Position numbers and translations under genes: made by a program. A stretch of 5,381 bases of DNA from Clostridiales bacterium (GTDB taxonomy: Bacteria; Bacillota; Clostridia; Oscillospirales; Oscillospiraceae). Each line of letters opens with the position of its first letter. Position 1 is the stretch's first letter. The stretch is taken from contig SFFW01000026.1 in the NCBI GenBank assembly GCA_004556755.1, positions 1 through 5,381 on the forward strand, in the 5' to 3' direction. Shown in pieces: positions 5,148 through 5,381 of the stretch. The notes under the pieces are model-generated. The model had not been told where the DNA came from. It was given only the letters and a program-made list of their open reading frames with translations, and made no database searches.

Positions 5148-5381
5148 ATGACGAAGAAGAAAACGCCGCAGACCATCGAGGAATGCAACGCCGAGCTGGA
5201 ACTCACGCAGAAGAAAATCCGGCAGTATGAGAACCGAAGCAAGATGCTTGACCGCAGGCTTGCCATTGAGAAGCGCAAGGCACGCAACCACCGCCTGTGT
5301 TCGCGGGGCGGCTTTATTGAAAGCATCGTGCCGGAGCTTATCACCATGACGGACGAGGACGCGCAGACCTTTTTCCGACTT
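5148..5381 (+). CDS. DUF3847-like protein, N-terminal part (cut by window end)
   Basis: The frame starts at ATG 5148, with AAAGGAG (5132-5138) 9 nt upstream, and stays open through 78 codons to the window end. The product starts MTKKKTPQTIEECNAELEL and is a charged helix (about residues 9-50, rich in Lys/Arg/Glu), followed by HRLCSRGGFIESIVPELI and TDEDAQTFF. This is the pattern of DUF3847 proteins, small accessory proteins usually encoded just before a MobA/MobL relaxase in clostridial mobilizable elements. A role in relaxosome assembly or mob-gene control is plausible by position but unproven. Whether a relaxase follows cannot be seen here. Codon use and GC resemble the recombinase block, supporting a shared backbone. 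Confidence 0.78.
   Translation, partial: MTKKKTPQTIEECNAELELTQKKIRQYENRSKMLDRRLAIEKRKARNHRLCSRGGFIESIVPELITMTDEDAQTFFRL

Noticed and set aside
5065..5151. Small 28-codon TTG frame that could encode a signal peptide for the TPR regulator
   Set aside because: It has no ribosome binding site, overlaps the terminator hairpin, and its product lacks a secretion signal or hydrophobic core.
1..5381. CRISPR array, tRNA or rRNA genes, insertion sequence ends
   Set aside because: No regularly spaced repeats with unique spacers, no tRNA-like cloverleaf or rRNA signature, and no terminal inverted repeats or DDE transposase were seen.

Overview
This 5.4-kb window looks like part of an integrative/mobilizable element of a gut-type Clostridia (Firmicutes; Lachnospiraceae or Oscillospiraceae are the best guesses). 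The support is family recognition: the C-terminal part of a large serine recombinase of the TnpX/TndX type, a TnpV-family protein directly behind it, a DUF3847-like gene at the right edge (this family usually precedes a MobA/MobL relaxase), strong AAAGGAG ribosome binding sites, and moderately high GC with AT-rich intergenic gaps. No species-level assignment is possible from sequence reading alone. All convincing genes are on the + strand.

Layout. (1) Positions 2-1314: the 3' part of a large serine recombinase. It is broken: zinc-ribbon and coiled-coil sequence reads in one frame to about position 412, then the family C-terminal domain (DUF4368-like) resumes in another frame from about 412. 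The expected linker between them seems to be missing, which suggests a small out-of-frame deletion. The C-terminal part carries a long, highly charged tail built from about six degenerate units marked by Asp-Pro-Glu. (2) Positions 1311-1649: tnpV, overlapping the recombinase stop as ATGA. (3) Positions 1650-1819: a non-coding linker with a 13-bp direct repeat spaced exactly 100 bp and a stem-loop followed by T residues. (4) Positions 1820-2122: a conserved-looking 100-aa protein of unknown function. (5) Positions 2123-2242: AT-rich control region with a good promoter and possible operator dyads. (6) Positions 2243-3319 and 3303-5024: a two-gene operon of an XRE-type HTH regulator with a TPR-like helical C-terminus, and a single-chain ABC exporter half-transporter. 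(7) Positions 5081-5118: strong hairpin plus U-tract. (8) Positions 5148-5381: start of a DUF3847-like gene, cut by the window end.

How it fits together. The recombinase/TnpV block and the DUF3847 (mobilization) block look like element backbone. The regulator plus exporter look like cargo between them, with their own promoter in front and a terminator behind. The regulator probably controls its own operon and may sense a ligand through its helical domain, with the exporter as the effector. The substrate cannot be told from sequence. The most notable points are the damaged recombinase with its unusual repeat tail, and the self-contained HTH-TPR/ABC module with no obvious partner half-transporter or peptide gene in the window. 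I found no evidence of a wholly new system.
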